Below, one piece after another: positions 24,984 to 36,405 of a stretch of 64,000 nt of DNA. The stretch covers positions 10,001-74,000 of the forward strand of contig JAXGGA010002318.1 in NCBI GenBank assembly GCA_038373865.1, in the 5' to 3' direction. The stretch's first letter is position 1, and each line of letters begins with the position of its first letter. The translations under genes were made by a program, and so were the position numbers. The notes below the pieces were generated by a model that saw nothing but the letters and a program-made list of their open reading frames with translations, ran no database searches and had not been told where the DNA came from. This DNA is from Uloborus plumipes. Taxonomy: Eukaryota; Arthropoda; Arachnida; Araneae; Uloboridae.

Positions 24984-25030
24984 AGTTAGAAAGATAGTTA
25001 GAAAGATACTCAGTTTTTAATATAAGTAGA

Positions 25031-26265
25031 TAGTATGGAGGGTAAGTGATACAATGTCTAACTCTCATACAAATGTACTGGTAGTATCGGTGACATTCTC
25101 CTGCTAATGTACTATTGCTGGAAAGTCAGTATACTTGGTCCTCGAGGAAAGCAACCAAGGTGGAATGTTCTAAAGGAATTCTTGCACCTTAAAAAAAGGA
25201 AAGGAGAAAAAAAAAACCTCAGTCTTTTCCCAACAGTTCACCTTGTCTTCTGAGACAATAATAAATAATTAAAGTGATAAATGTAGTAAAAGTTCTAATG
25301 GCTAAGAATGACGTGAGGGGGGAATTGGAATTTTTCAACCTTTAGAGTTTCATAATTATACAAAACGTCAAACATTCTAAACTTATTAAATAAACAACAA
25401 CAAAAAAAGTTTTTTTTTTTTTTTTTTGGTTTATCATCTTCTATTTCATCCTTGCAAAGTTAGTTTTCTTTTATGGAATAGATCATTGTTATTGGATTTC
25501 ACTCTTTAACAAGAAGTTCTGGCAAGAATTAATCGAGCCTACTTTCCCGTACATCGACATCGGCATTCTAGCATCTGATCATTATTCTCTTGAATATCTG
25601 AAACTGAAAATTATGTCAAACATACCTTTTTAGCACTTAAAGCTGATTTCTAAACGCAAAATATACCCCTCTCATCAGATGAAATGGAGACGTAAAAAGT
25701 AAATAAATGAATAAATGAAGTTTTGTCGCACCTTTTAAAGAATGTAACTGTTACAGTTCTTCCGTAGAAAAATTCCTCAATCGTTTTCAAAAAAAAAAAA
25801 AAAAAAAATTAAAAGTACAAAGTACATCAAAACACATTTTATCAAAGAAAGGAAAAAAAACTCGTCCGTAGATAAAATGTCTCGATTTTCACTTTTAAAC
25901 CGTTGCCAGTTGTTAAATATAAATAAAGAATAAAATGCCCTCGTGAATGAAACACTTTTGTTACAAAAAAAAATCGTTTGCCAAAAAAAAAAAATAATAG
26001 TAATAAATAAAATAACACAAATGAATAAATAAACAAAAAATCGTCTGCACAGTCAGTCATTTTTTTCTGAGCCTGCATTTCCGCCATGTTTGTGGAGTCG
26101 GAGTCGGAATCAGAGTCCTCACAGAAGATTATTCAGAAAAGTACTTTACAAACATTATTTATCAAAACCATTTTTTTACAAAGTTAGTTTGAAGGAAATC
26201 CGACTTTAAGTTCCAGGATCAACATTCAACTTAAATTCCCCGTAGGGCTAATGTTAAATTTTTTT
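25031..26265. other. AT-rich intergenic DNA, homopolymer runs
   Basis: Contains a T run near 25411-25427, an A run near 25790-25808 and Lys/Phe-biased chance open frames. A short GGAGTCGGAGTCGGAATC motif near 26096 resembles the terminal text of the hAT element at 56459, but no second end was found. No gene recognised. Confidence 0.5.
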
Positions 26266-27278
26266 CTGAACGGTTCAATATTGAACGAAAAATGGTTCAA
26301 ACCAAAAAGCGAAATAAGGGAATGAACCTCTCCGAGATCTTTCAAACAAAAAAAAGTTTATTCCATTCGGATGGTTTACTCAGAAGTTATTAGGTGGGGA
26401 AAGGTTGCTTGAACGGTTCAATGTTGAACGAAAAAATGTTCAAATTGAAAATTTAAATACTGTAATGAAGTATCCTTGCTGAGATCCTTCGAACAAAAAA
26501 AAAGTTTATTTAAATCGGACTGTTCACTCAAAAATTATTAGGGGTGACAGCTTGCTTGAGCGGTTCAATGTTGAACGAAAAATTGTTCAAATCGGAAATG
26601 TAAATACGGGAATGAAGTATCCTTGATAAGATCTTTCGAACAAAAAAAAGTTTGTTGAAATCGGACTGTTCACTCAAAAGTTAGCATCGCGGGACAGGTT
26701 GTTTGAACGGTTCAAAGTTGAACCAAAAATTGTTCAAATCGAAAAATCAAATATGGGAATGAGTTGTACTCGCCGAAATCTTTCCAACAAAAAAAAGTTT
26801 GTTCAAATCGGAATGTTCATTCAAAAGTTATTAGGGGGGGAAAGGTTGCTTGAACGGTTCAATGTTGAACCAAAATTGTTCAAATCGAAAAATCAAATAT
26901 GGGAATGAGTTGTAATCGCCGAGATCTATCCAACAAAAAAAAGTTTGTTCAAATCGGAATGTTCATTCAAAAGTTATTAGATGGGAAAGGTTGCTTGAAC
27001 GGTTCAATGTTGAACGAAAAATTGTTCAAATCGAAAATGTAGATACAGGAATGAAGTATCCTTGAAAAGATCTTTCGAACAAAAAAAAGTTTGTTCAAAT
27101 CGGACTGTTAACTAAAAAGTTAGCATCGCGGGACAGGTTGTTTGAACAACTCAAAGTTGAACCAAAAATTGTTCAAATCGAAAAATCAAATATGGGAATG
27201 AGCTGTACTCGCCGAGATCTTTCCAACAAAAAAAAGTTTGTCCAAATCGGAATATTCATTCAAAAGTTATTAGGGGGG
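26266..27278 (+). repeat. Seven-copy ~145-bp tandem satellite with three-unit period
   Basis: Seven head-to-tail monomers start near 26268, 26408, 26556, 26702, 26849, 26994 and 27139. Each has the order GAACGGTTCAA-TTGAAC, then GGGAATGA, then GAGATCTTTC-AACAAAAAAAAGTTT, then TTCAAATCGGA, then AAAAGTTATTAGG. Monomers 3-4 and 6-7 share the variant junction TTAGCATCGCGGGACAGGTTG, giving a three-monomer higher-order period of about 435 bp. Open frames across monomers are a by-product of the repeat. Confidence 0.88.
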
Positions 27279-27280
27279 GG

Positions 27281-27350
27281 ACAGACAGACCGACCGACAG
27301 ACCGACAGACCGACAGACCGACCGACAGACCGACCGACAGACCGACACAC
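27281..27350 (+). repeat. CAGACCGAC microsatellite
   Basis: Irregular repeats of ACAGACCG and ACCGACAG follow directly after a G run at the end of the last satellite monomer. Satellite followed by a GACA/GACC tract is seen often at the tails of arthropod repeats, but no retrotransposon body is visible here. Confidence 0.9.
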
Positions 27351-27424
27351 AAATTCCCCATCTCAATACCCTACTTTCAAATTTTTAATTTTTCGATATT
27401 CATTTTACCTTTTTATTTTTTTAA

Positions 27425-27500
27425 TTTGGCGATATTTTTTGGACTTGGCGATATTTTTTTTAACTTGGCGATATTTTTTGGACTTGGCGATATTTTTTAG
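27425..27500 (+). repeat. Four TTGGCGATATTTTTT repeats
   Basis: Four tandem copies of an ~18-20 bp unit, (GGACT/TAACT)TGGCGATATTTTTT. A related GGCGATAT/TATCGCC vocabulary occurs at 35815-35990, so the two loci may derive from one repeat family. Confidence 0.8.
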
Positions 27501-28402
27501 ATGCATTAAGCCAATTTTAATACTTTTTTCGTCTTTCTTTTATTTTTAACGGGAAAGTAGGCTAAAAATGAATTTCCCTCCTCTAAAAAGGCTCAAGGTG
27601 TATTTTAATTCTCTAAAAAAATTCTAGCATTTTTTCTGGAAGAATTTGTACGAAAGCCTTAAAGGATTAACATTTAAAAAAATTATCGTGCATCATTGTA
27701 CTTGCAAATAGTGCCTTTGGAAAACTTCAACAAGCCATACTTTTAATGCAAATTCTATCAAACTTTAGAACTTAGTCCTTCTTCTAGTCATCAACTTTTT
27801 AACTTCATCTAAAAAATATGTGAAAGCATCAAAAGAATCCTTTCTAAAAGGAAGGATTTGCGAAACTTTATTCGAAATTATCTACTGAAAAATGTTGAGC
27901 AGAGTTTCAGTATCCTTACATCTCTTTTTTTCTGAAGAGCAGCAAGATCAAATTTTGATGATAGAGTCAGGTATTGATGTAGTTTCTACCAATTGATGTT
28001 TGAAACTTCCCGTTTCTTTATTTTTTTCTTTTTTACATTAAAGATCAAAGAAAGGTTCGTTAGTGCTTTTGCTGAGCAATCTAGCTTAATAATTTCTTCT
28101 TAGCATTTAATGATAGCTCTAGTCAATTTCTTTTAATTGCAATTATTATACAAATATTAAAATCTTTCTTTTTCTCTTACCTCAATTTTTATATTCCTTG
28201 ATTTTTAAAAAAAAATTACTTTTTCTTTTAACTCCTGCTATTTTCCAGACATATTAATTATTATGAACATCATTTATTTATTCAAATGCAAAATAATTCT
28301 GTAAATAAAATTTATATTTCCAGTCGGTTGTAGATTCGTCTACATACGGCAATGTGGGAAAATTAATCTAAAAGTCCACTAAGGGAATAACGTTTAAAAA
28401 TT

Positions 28403-28434
<32 letters not shown>
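27501..28434. other. AT-rich intergenic DNA ending in a TA microsatellite
   Basis: No gene or transposon end was recognised. A (TA)n run at about 28407-28434 supplies the TA insertion site for the next MITE. Confidence 0.5.
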
Positions 28435-28437
<3 letters not shown>

Positions 28438-29085
28438 GGTGTCCACTCCAATCGTGGACCAATAGCTAATTTCTAAACCGTTAGAGATAAGCATATAGTT
28501 TATTTAGGAAAAAATCTCCAAATTACGAAAGGAATTTTGGGTCTGTTCAATGTTTTTCAAAAAATCAAATTTTGAAAGAGTTACGAAATTTAAATTTTTA
28601 TACAGCCCCCCAGTCCTATCAATCATATTTAGTAAAACATTCTTGACACTGTAACGTTTAAAACTAAAAAAAAATCACTCTTCTACGACAAAAATTGACC
28701 GAGTTATGACGTTTTGAAAAATCAAGATTTTGAAGGATTTCGCATACGGTCCCTAAAGCGATCTCTCGATGACATCATGAAATAATGCAAAATCTTGATT
28801 TTTCAAAACGTCATAACTCGGTCAATTTTTGTGGTAGAAGAGTGATTTTTTTTTAGTTTTAAACGTTACAGTGTCAAGAATGTTTTACTAAATATGATTG
28901 ATAGGATTGGGGGGCTGTATAAAAATTTAAATTTCGTAACTCTTTCAAAATTTGATTTTTTGAAAAACATTGAATAGACCCAAAATTCCTTTCGTAATTT
29001 GGAGATTTTTTCCTAAATAAACTATATGCTTATCTCTAACGGTTTAGAAATTAGCTATTGGTCCACGATTGGAGTGGACACCCTG
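28435..29085. mobile_element. 651-bp palindromic TA-flanked MITE
   Basis: The left end CAGGGTGTCCACTCCAATC and the right end are perfect inverted repeats, bounded by TA on both sides (28433-28434 and 29086-29087). The arms remain near-perfect reverse complements for roughly 300 bp, meeting at a short centre near 28735-28785. TA duplication plus a CAGGGTGTCC terminus suggests a Tc1/mariner-type origin. It is inserted in a TA microsatellite. No transposase. Confidence 0.9.
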
Positions 29086-29087
29086 TA

Positions 29088-30594
29088 TATATATATACCA
29101 ATTAAAATTAGTATAAAAAAAGCAAAGTTTTAGGAAAAGGATTGATAAAGTATTTTAACTTTCATTAAAATTTAATCTATATTTAGTCCAATATGTGTAT
29201 ATATTTAGTGCGTAATAATACGAAACATTTGTCTAAGTTAAAATATTCTTAATTAAAGAAAATTAAAATATAAGACCGAAAAGCAGGAAATTATTCCAAT
29301 AGCTACTTTCTTGAACAAAAGAATAGATTATCGCGTCAATGAAAGATAAAAGGCTTACAGGAGTAAAATGGTTGATTTTTCGCTGACTGCTATAGAATAA
29401 AGTACTAAGAAACAAATCACCAATAAAAATTGCATGGACACTTCTCACTTTATTAATATTAACGTTAACTAATTATTAAAATATTAATTTGATTTTGTAT
29501 TTCCATGCAACATCCAACTTTGAAGCTAAATATTTATTACCCGAATTTATCATATCAGAGGAATAACAAAATAATTTGACAATAAGAAATTATTTTAAAA
29601 CAGTCACCTCCAATTTTCTTTTTAAATATTTTCTTTTTTATATTGTAATTTCCCTGCTTTATGGGAGTTAATGAATAGTAGTAAATAAAAATTAACGGTC
29701 AGAGGCTATTTCTTGAGAAGATTATTTATGCCGATTTGTAAATTTATGGCGATTTGTAAAAAATTGTACAGGAATGAAATTGCGCAAAAATTTCTCCTAT
29801 TACATATTGGCAAATTCACTTTCAATGTTTGAAAACAGTACATACATAACATTTAGATAATCAAAAGATTAATAAATGAAAATGAAATGTGAAGTACTTG
29901 CTTTGAGGAGCGCACTTCAGCACTTTCCAAAGAATTATGTTTTGTTGAATTACACGAAAAATTATTGATTGATTTTTTTGTGCCAACGAAACTATATGTC
30001 TGCTTTTAATTTGATTTTCCAAAAAAAAAAAAAAAACCCCACCAAAATAAAAGGAACTAATTTAATTTTAATACGAATGAACTGTTTTCGTTTGTGGAAT
30101 ATATAAAAAGTTAGCGTGAAAAATAGTACTCACAAACCTAAATGAACTCTCCAAGGCTAAAGGCTCCAAGGCTAATCATCATAAGAATTTGGAAAACATT
30201 TTGTATATTTATCGTGATTTCCAAAAATTGTACAGATAAAGGAAATGCTCTGAAATTTCTTTCATTCTACATTGTTAGCGAATTTAGTTTTAATACTTCG
30301 TTCTGTGGTGCTAACAAATCTAAATGAACTTTAGCTGGCATGAAATTTTCAATGGAATTCGGAACAAGCTATATGCAACATGTAGTCTGCCGCAGCCCTG
30401 GCTTACGGGCGGTAACTCATTGCATACATGCAACATGATTAAAAAAAGTACATATATTGAAAGGGCACAGAAATTCTTTTCATTTCATATGATTAGGAAG
30501 TTTATGTTGAATTTTTGCTGAAAGTTTTCTAAGAAAATAGTGGCTATAACATACAAAATAATAAATAAATAAATAAAGATAAAATATAAAGTAC
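29088..30594. other. AT-rich intergenic DNA, no gene seen
   Basis: Weakly repeated GTAAATTTATGGCGATTTGTAAA text at 29730-29770 and an A run near 30020 are the only features. Short open frames at 30142-30521 have no motif or splice context. Confidence 0.45.
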
Positions 30595-30598
30595 TTTA

Positions 30599-32968
30599 GG
30601 GCAATTCCACGTGACTCACGTTACAATTTGACGTGATTTTACAAAAGTAAATATTATATATATTAAAGAAATACCATCCCTGATTTAAATAAAGCTGTTG
30701 ACAGTCATCTGGTATGCAGTGAGAATCTGTGGATGTCAGCATTTTAAATTTCAACAGAAATAAATGGTGTTTCAACCTGAATTTAACAGCGTGACTCACG
30801 TTACAAAAAAAAGGAACTCAAGTTTTTTGGGTAATTAAAAACCTAAGATTCCTGCTCTTGCAGAATAATAAAATTTAAAAACTGCTTTTCATGGCACAAA
30901 ATATGTTTCTAAGTTGTGATATATACGAAAATTAAGTTCATTTTGCAGTCACTAATTAAGTTATTCAATATTTTGAGTGTGACTCACGTTACATAGTTTC
31001 GTGACTCACGTTACATCTCCGTTTTAGTCCTTTACTTTACATCTTATTTTGAAAATTTTGTGCAGAGATTTCAGCTAAATTCAATTAAAATTAATGCTTA
31101 ATGGCTTGTTTTCTTTAGTTGATCAGTTTTAAATACAGTAAAACCTCTCTGAGCGGTCACTTTTACAAAGCGGCCACCCCTCTTAACGGCCAATTTTTCG
31201 CAGCACGAATTTTTCGTCCCACAGACCTAGGGTTAAAATTCTTCTTAACAGCTGCCCTCTAACCTCTCTGAACGGTCACAGAGTGGATTCATCAATTCAA
31301 TTATCCAAAACATATGTTTGTCTTTTTTTATACTACTTCCCATATTTTTGCTGTGGCTGCATTGTACTGATTTCAAATTCTCAATTCATACATCTGGAAA
31401 CTTTTACAGAATATAACACACCATTACATTTCATCTGATACCAATCATAACATTTAATGTTGCATAATGGCTGTAAAATTAGTTGACTGCTGTCAGAAGT
31501 AGGCTCTTCAAAGAACTTACTTTTCTCATCCACGACTACTGATGAATAATTAAATTTTAAGCATCTCAAAAGAGAACAAGTGAGATGTTGACCTTGCTTT
31601 TTAAAATTTCTCTTATGTTCCAATTTTATATGTATTAAAAAAAAATTCTCTCACTCAAGCTAATTTTTTAAATCATTTTTGTTTAGATTTTCTTGGGATA
31701 AATAATTTTTTCAGCATGAGTTCAGTGGACATTGAAATTTTCTTTTCAAATGTATATTACATTTACGGATGAGTATTGAGTAACTCACTTATGACTACAG
31801 TTTAACTGTGAGGTGAATTAACGGAATTTTTCCTTGTTTTGGCGAGTCTTCCTTAGTGTATTTACATATTTGTGTACTTGTTGAAGCGATATTTAAGAAG
31901 TTTGAATTTAGCCAAAATTTCCTTTGAAAGTTTCATATGTTTATTTTTCAGCTTATATTGAATTGCTAGAAGCAATATCCTTAGCTTTTCGACTTTTCTC
32001 GTTAGACATTCTTTCATCCACAGACAATGTTTCTGTTTACATGCAATTTACTTCCCTTCTTGCTTTAATTTTTCTCGGCACCTTTTCTGTCATACTGCGG
32101 TTACTCGTTAATTATTTTAAAAAATTCTTTTACGGGAATGAAAAACCTTTCTTAGGTACGGAAGAAAAATATGTACATGCATAAACACATGCTACACATT
32201 GGAAAGCTGAGGGCCAAAACAGGGACCCAGTGCACTAATTGAAAGATTATAAAACACTAAAAGAATTAAAATTACGCTATTTATATTTAATTTTATCAGT
32301 ATTATTAATTATATACGGGTGTGTACAAGTGTTAACTCTCCCTTTAGACCCTAAAATACCATTAGGGCACATTATATACTTTTAAGAAGTAAATATTAGC
32401 TTATATTGGCTGTAACTCACTTTTCGCGTGACTCACGTTACAAAATAAACATCCTTATTTTTTGAATAAAAAAGCAAAAAACTCTAAATTGGCCGATAAT
32501 TTCTTTTTTGTAATATACATGAGTAGGAGAAACAGGAAAAAAAATTTCATTTATAAGCTATAAAATTTGGAAATATTAAAAAAATTAAGTTTTCGTGACT
32601 CACGTTACACAAAATTTAATGGTTTAAAAACTACTTAAAAAAATTATTTTAAGAATAAATTTCAAAACGTACTATTAATAATTGTTTTCTTATCGAATAA
32701 ATCTGCCAGGAAAAAATGCAATTAAATTGTGGAAACATTCTAAACCAATAAAATATGCTCGTTTAAAATTGTGTCTAGCAGAGAGAGACTTTCACAAGAT
32801 TGTGAGCTCATATAACAAGTTCTCTTACAAAAAGAAAATGATTCACATGAAGTTACCTTATTCTAATTTGTAAACTTCAATCAATATAGAGAACGTACAA
32901 AAATAATTAAGACAATTTTTCAACATTTTTTTTTTAACACCGAGTTCCCATGTTGCCTGGGATTGCCC
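30599..32968. mobile_element. Candidate 2.4-kb DNA transposon with AP-1-like repeats
   Basis: GGGCAATTCC at the left and GGGATTGCCC at the right are inverted repeats with one mismatch. Both are flanked by TTTA (30595-30598 and 32969-32972). Six copies of GTGACTCACGTTACA lie inside, all on the plus strand: 30611, 30791, 30979, 31001, 32428 and 32595. They cluster toward the two ends, as expected of subterminal transposase-binding sites. No transposase is recognisable. A 70-codon hydrophobic open stretch (about 31951-32155) sits between an AG and a GT but matches nothing I can name. The termini are short, so the boundaries are an inference. Confidence 0.55.
31136..31275 (+). mobile_element. Truncated pogo/Tigger-type element end
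   Basis: It begins CAGTAAAACCTCTCTGAGCG after a TA, continues with GCGGCCACCCC and TTAACGGCCAA, and later repeats AACCTCTCTGAACGGTCAC. This 'unequal strand' vocabulary is typical of pogo/Tigger terminal repeats. No matching right end with TA was found, so it is a fragment nested in the candidate element around it. Confidence 0.65.
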
Positions 32969-32972
32969 TTTA

Positions 32973-35789
32973 GCACATTCTGAACACATATTTTTTGTTG
33001 AATTTCACAAAAAATTGATAAACGGTATTTGGGAAAACGAGAACTACTAACAACTTTTTTTTTTTAATTATCCGAATGCATGTAAGAATAAATTTAATTT
33101 CAAGAAATGATGAAATTTTTTCATTTGTCGACTTTATAAATTTAGTTTGAAAACATATTCGACGATTTACAAAGTAGTACAAAGTGTTAAAAAGTCTTCC
33201 GCACGAGTTTTCGAAAACATCCAACTTTATGTCCTATATAAAAGAATAAAAATTATTATACAAAGAAATATTTTTATTCAGATTTGAACGTGCATCGGAA
33301 TTTTAACCAAGCATATGAAAAGCGAGTATTCGCCTCGTTCATTTTGTTTGTATAAAGTAAGAAAAACCCTGAAGCAGTTTTTTTATTGCAATAGCCTTAA
33401 AGTACTATGAAATAGTTTGAGCATTTAAAGGGTTCTAATGTCCACCATCTAATGGGATTTGTAGGATTTATTATTATTTTTTCTTAAGGATTAGATTGAA
33501 ATTGTCGTTTTTTGGCAGGTTGTGATTCTTAAAATAATGCGTTTATTTTTGGTGTTATTTGTGCATTAAGGCTTTGAAAGAAAACATGCGAAAGTTTGAG
33601 AATAATAGGAGTTCCGTGCGGAGGGAAAAAGTGTTTTTCATGGTTTATTCCAAGAATTTCTTTGAATGGGTACTGAAATGCTTATTTTTCGATAAAAAAA
33701 GAGAGAGAGAGAGAGAACTGAGATGAAAAAAGTAGTCTTTAAAGCTCGTTCGTATTGTGATAAATCATAATACGGAAGAATTGCTTTGTGCAGAGTCAAA
33801 ACTATACTTCACTTACTATTTAATTAAAAAAGCGATCTAATTTACTAACGTGTTCTAGGAAGCAGAGATTAAATTATTAATTTTACTTCCAGTTTCATAT
33901 TGCAGGATTTATTAGTATAATACGTCAGTTTTGGAGCTGTACTATTGGTAATTTGTTACCTTTTCAAACATGAGCTAGACTTTCATAATTTAGTTTTACA
34001 GGTGGTTATTGCTGCCAACATTTTCACTCCCATGTTTGACAAATTTCTATCCCTCTAAACGATCCTCACTGCTTTTATCTGTCCCGTTTGTTTTGATTTT
34101 AGTTTGTTTTGTCAACTAGTTTGTTTTGAGTTGCGGCCCCTTGCATCGGGAGTACGAAATTGCTTTATATTATTATCGTTTTTCAAATACATGTAGATGT
34201 GTGTATCGCGCATAAATCGATTGATGAATAGAAAGATATTTTTCTAGAAGAACCAAATCCATTTAGAAATACAACCAACAGGTTTGGTACATCTTCAAGG
34301 TATTGGTGACGGTGCAATAATTAATTAGTATGGGAGTTTTGTTGGTCTTACGAAAAGTGCGATTTTTTTTCAAAAACACGAAAAAAAAAAAAAAAAAAAG
34401 AGAAATACAAGAAGAGTCATTTGAATAATTTCTCTGCTGTTTAAAGCCTAGAATTTCCTATGTTTTCTTTTTGAAATTTTTATTTTGAGTAACAATTTGC
34501 TTGAGATACCTCTTTATGGAGGGATTCTTTTGTAAGGATAAAAACGAAGTTGACCGAGAGAGGATATCGTAAACGCAAATCTTGTGTCAAAATTAAGGCA
34601 TTCAATGAACCACCGATTGTTCGAATTGATGGTATTGTTTGATTTACATGGATGTCAATTCAAGAGATAATTTATGATAGTTAAACTATTTATTTTCTAG
34701 GTTGTGTATAAAACGCATAATGTGCTGGTTGTCAAGCATCAATTTCTCCTGTGAAAAATCGATTGTGTTTAAAAATTTTTACTTCAAAACAAATTTACAG
34801 CAGGAATTTCTTTCATGCTGTACATAATAGAACCCAAACCTGAAAGCAAATTTGACGAACCTTTTTTATTAGATTATTCTTTCTAAAAGTAATCCCCCTA
34901 TTTTGAATAACTCAGAAAACAGCGACGTTTGATAAGAACCATTCTTTCCGCTCAACTGGGATCTTCTTTCCCAACGTAATCTGATCACATTCAAAAAACT
35001 TCTTTCCTCTTTTTTTTTCTTTGGGTTCCTCTATTTTTTAATGTCAGAAATCTTTAGTTCGTTCTTGTGTCTTTTTATTGGCTTTTCAGGATTTAGGGCA
35101 AGTATTTGAATCACTATTTATATTGCTGTGAAAGGGGATGAACATTATTTTAGGTTTCCAGGAGAATTTTCATTGGAATGCAGTGCAATATGTTTAGCGA
35201 AGTATTCGTTGTGGATATATTAGATTTCAAAATCTCTTGACGCATCTAGGAATGTATAAAGTTCTCTAATGTGCAAAACTGTTGGAAATAATATTTCTCG
35301 ATTTTTTGAGTTACTCATCGTTTTAAATAATATATTGTAAAAATGGTGTTATTTATACTACTTCAGGTTGAACATTTACCTCGTTTTTTTGAAAGTACTA
35401 GCTTATTAAGATAGTAGATTTTTTTTTGCTTTATGTGATATAAATTCTTGCACATTTTGAAATGCGCTGAGCAAGCTTCTCAATCAAGCGGTTTCTGGTT
35501 TTAAATACAAAAGAATTATTTTAATTAAAAATTTTATGGCATAATTTCTTTCCCCATATAAAATACACTCGCTCAAAAGTGTTCAATACTTTTTCTCTTT
35601 GGGAATCGTCTGAGCTTACTGTTTTCTTGAGAGCAGCTGTTTATAGAAGAGCAGAAAAAATCTGTTATGGACCCCGCACTACTTCCTTTTACGTATAAAT
35701 TTCTTAGTAGATGCCTTAAGTGTTAAAATGCAAGATAACAATTCAAACATTTACACCCCTAGTTTGCAACGAAACATTGCAAAAACATG
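32973..35789. other. 2.8 kb AT-rich DNA with no recognised feature
   Basis: Contains an (GA)n run near 33699-33716 and an A run at about 34380-34399. No long open frame, RNA gene, tandem repeat or transposon terminus was identified. Confidence 0.5.
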
Positions 35790-36405
35790 TTTTACAATGA
35801 TTAATTTGCTAAATATCGCCGATTTTAACATCATAAAGTGGATTTTTCGCAAATTATCGCCAATAGCGCCAAATTGAACCAACATTCAAAAAATAATTTT
35901 TTCGCCAAATTTGTCGCCAAGTTGGCGTCAAACACTTGGCGACCAAAAGCTTGGTGATATATCGCCTATTGGTCCGCGCCAATTCATATCACTTGTCTGC
36001 ATTGAAATCAACACTGATTTACCCCAAAAAGGGGTAAAACACCCCCTTGGGAGCATTCGAATGCAACCACATGAGGAGGTGCACAACTAGACCACACTCA
36101 GAGCCTACATACCAAACGAGAAGCTTCTACGGCATATAGTTTTTGAGTTATGCGACACACATACGCACATACGTATATACAGACGTCACGAGAAAACTCG
36201 TCGTAAATAACTCGAGGGTGATTGAAAATGATTTTTCGGCTGGTTATATGTTGGTAGTTACATACGCATGTACTGACAGGTCGAAAAAACTACTCAACAT
36301 TCATTCGTGGGTGAGCAAAATCAAAATTTAGACCCAAATTTGAGTGAATTTTTTTTTCGCGATCACAATACTTTTTTTACTATGTAAAAGGAAGAAAAAA
36401 TAGGG
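35790..36405 (+). mobile_element. Probable non-LTR retrotransposon 3' tail or SINE-like remnant
   Basis: A block of GGCG/CGCC words (TTGGCGACCAAAAGCTTGG, ATATATCGCCTATTGG) is followed by CACATACGCACATACGTATA, then CGTCACGAGAAAACTCGTC, AACATTCATTCGTGGGTGAG and a terminal AAAGGAAGAAAAAA. From family knowledge, this order (oligo-CACATACG, then an ACTCGT inverted repeat, then an A-rich tail) resembles repeats that are common in arthropod genomes. No reverse-transcriptase coding is present. Confidence 0.5.

Larger units (their letters stand above)
21043..25030 (-). mobile_element. Composite Helitron, tandem unit 2, with two insertions
   Basis: This unit has the same ends and internal order as unit 1. 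It is interrupted by a 198-bp hAT-type MITE (21370-21567) and by foldback copy 2 (22021-24983). Removing both insertions and their duplications leaves about 815 bp, close to unit 1 (798 bp). Its minus-strand 5' TC is at 25029-25030, followed on the plus strand by T, as expected for an A/T insertion site. The head-to-tail arrangement fits rolling-circle tandem insertion or later duplication. Confidence 0.75.

Noticed and set aside
26699..27500. 69- and 120-codon frames with MFERFKVEPKIVQIEK-like starts
   Set aside because: They are translations of the ~145-bp satellite and the CAGACCG microsatellite (RPTDRPTD strings).
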